Positions 60,907 to 64,000 of a stretch of 64,000 nucleotides of DNA are shown piece after piece. Numbering within the stretch: position 1 is the first letter of the stretch; each line of letters starts with the position of its first letter. Below the pieces are notes generated by a model. The model saw only the letters and a program-made list of their open reading frames with translations, did no database searches and was not told the DNA's origin. The translations under genes and the position numbers were made by a program. The stretch is from Bacteroidota bacterium (GTDB taxonomy: Bacteria; Bacteroidota; Bacteroidia; 2-12-FULL-35-15): the NCBI GenBank assembly GCA_025963715.1, contig JAOQAG010000005.1, positions 62,001 to 126,000 on the forward strand, read 5' to 3'.

Positions 60907-62313
60907 ATGACAAAAATTAAATTTGGAACAGACGGATGGAGGGCCATCATCGCAAAAGATTTTACAGTAGAGAACGTTGCACGTGTTACGATCGCAACCG
61001 GTGAATGGGTGAAAAAGAATTTTGATAAACCAAGTGTGGTAGTAGGCCACGATTGCCGTTTTGCCGGCGAATTATTTGCAGAAACAACAGCAAAAGTACT
61101 GGCAAATGCCGGAATAAAAGTATACCTGGCAAAGGATTTCGTGTCAACGCCGATGGTATCCTTAGGAACAAAAAAATTAGGAGCATCATTGGGTGTGATC
61201 ATCACTGCATCCCACAATCCGCCATCTTACAACGGATATAAATTAAAAGGCAGCTTTGGCGGGCCGTTATTACCTGCTGATATTCAAAAAATCGAAGACA
61301 TTATTCCGGATGCCAATTCAATTGATGTGGAAAAATTATCCATCGATGAATTTGTGAAAAAAGGAATGATCGAGTATGTCGACCTGGAAACAATGTATGT
61401 GGAGCATGTAGAGAAAAATTTCGACATGAAAGCCATCCGTAATACCAACATGAATTTTGCATACGATGCCATGTACGGTGCCGGGCAAAATGTAATGCGC
61501 CGCCTGTTGCCCGATATTACATTTATGCATTGCGATTATAATCCCGGTTTTGAAGGACAAGCGCCGGAACCGATCCATAAAAATTTAATTCCGTTTTCTA
61601 CCCTGATCTCCGAATCAGGTGATATTGATTGCGGGCTTGCTACCGATGGAGATGCCGACCGGATTGGATTATACGACAGCAAAGGAAATTTTGTGGATTC
61701 GCATCACATCATTTTGCTGCTGATCAATTATTTGGTAACACAAAAAAAATTCACAGGAAAAGTAGTGAACGCATTTTCCGTAACGCCGCGTGTAAAAAAA
61801 ATGTGCGAACATTACGGATTGGAATACCAGGTGGTGCAAATCGGCTTTAAACACATTGCCGGGATCATGATTTCGGAAGATGTATTGCTGGGTGGCGAAG
61901 AGAGTGGGGGAATTGCCATTAAAGGTCACATTCCTGAGCGCGATGGGATCTGGATGGGACTTACCATTTGGGAATACATGGTAAAATCCGGTAAATCACT
62001 GGAAGAATTAATTGATGAAGTATATGCGATCGTTGGCGAATTTAAATTCGAGCGCAGCGATATGCATTTGAAAGAAGAAGTAAAAAACAGGATCGTTGAA
62101 AATTGCAAAAACGATAAATACAAAGCATTCGGGCCTTACAAAGTAGCACGTGTGGAAACCATTGACGGCTGGAAATATTTCTTTGAAAATGGCGACTGGC
62201 TGATGATCCGTGCTTCGGGAACCGAGCCTGTATTAAGGAATTATGCAGAATCGGAAACAACTGCAAAAGCATTTGCTATTTTAAAAGCAGCGGAGAAGGA
62301 ATTATTAGGATAG
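60907..62313 (+). CDS. Phosphohexomutase (PGM/PMM/GlmM family)
   Basis: Alpha-D-phosphohexomutase of 468 residues. All four signature loops are present: phosphoserine S102 in ITASHNPPSYNGYK, the metal loop D247-GDADR, the sugar-binding loop GGEESGGIAIKGHIPERDG and the phosphate-binding RASGTEPVLRNYAES. It interconverts 1- and 6-phosphates of glucose, mannose or glucosamine. The E-E-S-G-G loop leans toward PGM/PMM rather than classical GlmM, but the substrate cannot be fixed. It would supply nucleotide-sugar precursors for the neighbouring polysaccharide locus. Single gene with its own terminator at 62460. Confidence 0.94.
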   Translation: MTKIKFGTDGWRAIIAKDFTVENVARVTIATGEWVKKNFDKPSVVVGHDCRFAGELFAETTAKVLANAGIKVYLAKDFVSTPMVSLGTKKLGASLGVIITASHNPPSYNGYKLKGSFGGPLLPADIQKIEDIIPDANSIDVEKLSIDEFVKKGMIEYVDLETMYVEHVEKNFDMKAIRNTNMNFAYDAMYGAGQNVMRRLLPDITFMHCDYNPGFEGQAPEPIHKNLIPFSTLISESGDIDCGLATDGDADRIGLYDSKGNFVDSHHIILLLINYLVTQKKFTGKVVNAFSVTPRVKKMCEHYGLEYQVVQIGFKHIAGIMISEDVLLGGEESGGIAIKGHIPERDGIWMGLTIWEYMVKSGKSLEELIDEVYAIVGEFKFERSDMHLKEEVKNRIVENCKNDKYKAFGPYKVARVETIDGWKYFFENGDWLMIRASGTEPVLRNYAESETTAKAFAILKAAEKELLG

Positions 62314-62663
62314 ATAGTTCAAAGTTCAAAAGTTTAAAAGTTTAAAGTTAGCTTTACGCAGATGCTGTGTTTACAAGCGGAGAGCTGCTTATTCATTTAA
62401 ACTGTCATCCCGGGCGCCGACCCGGGATCTGCCAATTAAAAACGTTACATAAATCAAAGCGATAAGAGAAAATCTTATCGTTTTTTTATTTTTAAATGAT
62501 GTGTTCAGAATTTAAACAGAATCAATAGTTGTCTTTATTTGCAATGCTTCTGGTGGATCATGTAAGTTGCTTTTTTATAAAACAAAAAGTAGTAACAGAA
62601 TTAAAACAGATTCAGCCAATACCATTGCATTGTAAAAACAAACAAATAACTAAAAAATAATCC
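62314..62663. other. Spacer with repeats and terminator, 350 bp
   Basis: No gene. 62317-62350 has AGTTCAAAGTTCAAAAG-type repeats in the inverse orientation of the AACTTTG family. 62402-62427 has the palindrome ATCCCGGGCGCCGACCCGGGAT, followed by the terminator at 62460. The last 170 bp are the upstream region of the PepSY-like gene, without a clear promoter box. Confidence 0.6.
62460..62487 (+). terminator. Intrinsic terminator of the phosphohexomutase gene
   Basis: Stem CGATAAGA / TCTTATCG (62460-62467, 62473-62480), loop GAAAA, then seven T. Confidence 0.85.
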
Positions 62664-63095
62664 ATGAAAAAATCAATTTTAATACTTGCAATAGCAGGTT
62701 TTGGCACGCTCACAGCGGCTGCGCAAAAAATGAAAGAAGCAGATGTTCCTGCAAATGTAAAAGCTGCTTTTGCAAAACAATACCCCAATACAAAAGCCGG
62801 AAGCTGGGAAAAAGAGAACGGGAATTACGAAGCGGAGTTTGATATGAATAAAACGGAGATGTCTGTTTTGATCGACCCGAGCGGAAACATTACCGAAACT
62901 GAAACAGAAATCAACGTATCGGAGCTTTCAGCGGCTATCGTTGATTATTGTGCAAAAAATTATGCCGGTAAAAAAATTGCAGAAGCATCAAAAATTGTAG
63001 ATGCAAAAGGAGTTGTTACCTACGAAGCAGAAATAAATAAAACGGATGTTTTATTTACAGCTGATGGTAAATTTATTAAAGAATCAAAAGACTAG
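62664..63095 (+). CDS. PepSY-like exported protein
   Basis: Exported protein of 143 residues. A signal peptide ending TAAAQ is followed by two PepSY-like (BLIP-like fold) repeats: VPANVKAAFAKQYPNTKAGS with WEKENGNYEAEFDMN, and LSAAIVDYCAKNYAGKKIAE with YEAEINKTDVLFTADGKF. Bacteroidota PepSY-like proteins of this size are periplasmic, of unknown function. It is a single gene with a strong terminator 26 nt downstream. Confidence 0.88.
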   Translation: MKKSILILAIAGFGTLTAAAQKMKEADVPANVKAAFAKQYPNTKAGSWEKENGNYEAEFDMNKTEMSVLIDPSGNITETETEINVSELSAAIVDYCAKNYAGKKIAEASKIVDAKGVVTYEAEINKTDVLFTADGKFIKESKD

Positions 63096-63120
63096 TTTAA
63101 TTAAAGTTTAGTTTAGAGAA

Positions 63121-63149
63121 ATGCCCGCTTTTTCAGCGGGCATTTTTTT
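63121..63149 (+). terminator. Intrinsic terminator of the PepSY-like gene
   Basis: Stem ATGCCCGCT / AGCGGGCAT with loop TTTTC and a run of T (63144-63149). Confidence 0.88.
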
Positions 63150-63510
63150 GCGCAACATGGAGCGCTTTATTTCCCATGTAAAAACAAAAAAATCCACCAC
63201 ATAAGACACAATAGAAAACATAAGGTGAAGCCTGCCATGCTAATGCATTATTAAAGCCACAGATTCGCAGATTAAAAAATTAAAAAGGAATTTGCGCAGA
63301 TCAATACAAATCGCCTCGCGATTTTATCCGTGTAATCCTTATTTAAATAAAAAAATCCGTGAATCTGTGGCAACAAATAATCCGCCTTTTTTATCCGCCC
63401 AATCCGTATCATCTGCGTTCCATCATACGCAGATTCGTTTTTCGTTTCTGTTCCTGCCCGAATCGTTCAGGCGGGCGCTATCTGTACCGCAAACTTTTGA
63501 ACTTTAAACT

Positions 63511-63539
63511 TTGAACTTCCTTGAAAATCCTTATTTTTG
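63511..63539 (+). promoter_or_regulatory. Putative promoter of the metalloprotease gene
   Basis: TTG at 63511-63513, an 18-nt spacer and TATTTTTG (63532-63539), a full TAnnTTTG match. The -33 TTG belongs to an AACTTTGAAC-type dispersed repeat. Confidence 0.45.
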
Positions 63540-63578
63540 TTTATCCCCAAAACGTTTTACCCCAATACAATGCTACCA

Positions 63579-64000
63579 ATGAAAAAAACACTCTCTCTCG
63601 TATGTGTATTCATTTCCGTTTACACGATCCATGCTCAAACTCAACATGATTTCTGGTCGGTTATCAGCGATGCTGCCGTAAGCCCACAGGCCGAACGTAC
63701 CATTATTCCTGATAAATACGAAGTAGTGGCATTAACATCTAACAATTTAAAGACAACACTTTTTTCGGCACCCAACGAAAAAACAATGCAGTTGAAAAAT
63801 TCAACTACCATTATAGAATTGCCTTTTCCGGATGGAACTATGGAACAATTCCGCGTGGTGGAATCGCCAATGATGGCAGCAGAGCTGGGAACACGCTTCC
63901 CGGAAATAAAAACATTCAATGTTCAAAGCGTAAGTCAGCCGGGCGTTTTCGGGAAACTCGACTGGACCGATTTTGGTTTTCATGCCATGATCCGCACTCC
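63579..64000 (+). CDS. Secreted metalloprotease, N-terminal part (cut by window end)
   Basis: Open to the window edge; 140 codons seen. The signal peptide starts MKKTLSLVCVFISVYTIHAQ; an in-frame ATG at 63570 would add three residues. The visible propeptide-like part, with F-W-S-V-I-S-D near the mature start and MMAAELGTRFPEIKTFNVQS followed by GKLDWTDFGFHAMI, matches the N-terminal region of Bacteroidota reprolysin-like (M12B-type) zinc proteases, which usually carry a T9SS sorting domain. The catalytic HExxH motif lies beyond the window, so enzyme activity cannot be confirmed. Confidence 0.75.
   Translation, partial: MKKTLSLVCVFISVYTIHAQTQHDFWSVISDAAVSPQAERTIIPDKYEVVALTSNNLKTTLFSAPNEKTMQLKNSTTIIELPFPDGTMEQFRVVESPMMAAELGTRFPEIKTFNVQSVSQPGVFGKLDWTDFGFHAMIRT

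Larger units (their letters stand above)
63096..63569. other. Repeat-rich spacer, 474 bp
   Basis: After the terminator (63121) come ACCACATAAGACACAATAG (63196), several CAGATTCG phrases, GTTCCTGCCCGAATCGTTCA (63450) and AACTTTGAACTTTAAAC-type units (63489-63517). The final units contribute the -33 element of the next promoter. No gene was recognised. Confidence 0.65.

Overview
The window (about 42% GC by eye) is chromosomal DNA of a member of the Bacteroidota, most like the Chitinophagales/Sphingobacteriales side. Supporting evidence: a type IX secretion sorting domain on the 37831-40254 product, LytTR regulators, a transketolase split into two genes, fused RibBA, an ECF sigma factor with a Spy-like partner, GWxTD and PepSY-like proteins, start codons without Shine-Dalgarno sequences, and promoters of the TTTG / TAnnTTTG type. 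No phage, transposase or CRISPR array was found. Nearly all mobile-looking DNA is short intergenic repeats.

Region 1 (1-11228) is the most unusual part. It has three tightly packed units on the + strand: exported TPR protein + LytTR regulator; hybrid sensor kinase + PqqD-like peptide-binding protein + ATP-grasp ligase + DAP-decarboxylase-like PLP enzyme; and a urea-transporter/M23-peptidase fusion + TPR/beta-barrel outer membrane protein + second LytTR regulator. Gene spacing (5-nt and 1-nt gaps, 20-nt and 31-nt overlaps) suggests that sensing, cytoplasmic synthesis and envelope steps belong together. No function is established. I infer a sensor-controlled pathway that ligates and decarboxylates an amino acid or peptide, possibly derived from peptidoglycan.

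Region 2 (11229-24567) mixes GT-C membrane glycosyltransferases, an SDR + AraC pair, a seven-bladed propeller lipoprotein, DoxX, tRNA-Ser(UGA) with a degenerate structured neighbour, the GWxTD + GT2 pair, and aroQ opposite xerD. Region 3 (24568-37010) holds an ECF sigma/anti-sigma/Spy-like group, the two transketolase halves separated by a VWA-domain gene, ychF and parE-parC. Region 4 (37011-48248) has a T9SS-secreted protein, tsaD, a TamB homologue and ribBA.

Region 5 (48249-60835) is a surface polysaccharide locus. Two GT4 enzymes and an O-antigen-ligase-like protein face a Wzm/Wzt exporter, a two-domain GT2, an MBOAT plus AlgX/J-like O-acylation pair and a GT-C protein. Region 6 (60836-64000) has a hexose-phosphate mutase, a PepSY-like protein and the start of a secreted metalloprotease cut by the window edge.

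The intergenic regions carry several families of dispersed short repeats. Some abut or enter genes and supply start codons, stop codons and perhaps a signal peptide. They include two copies of a MITE-like element (24362-24472, 59404-59519) and two copies of a roughly 390-bp non-coding repeat (1483-1866, 37121-37519).
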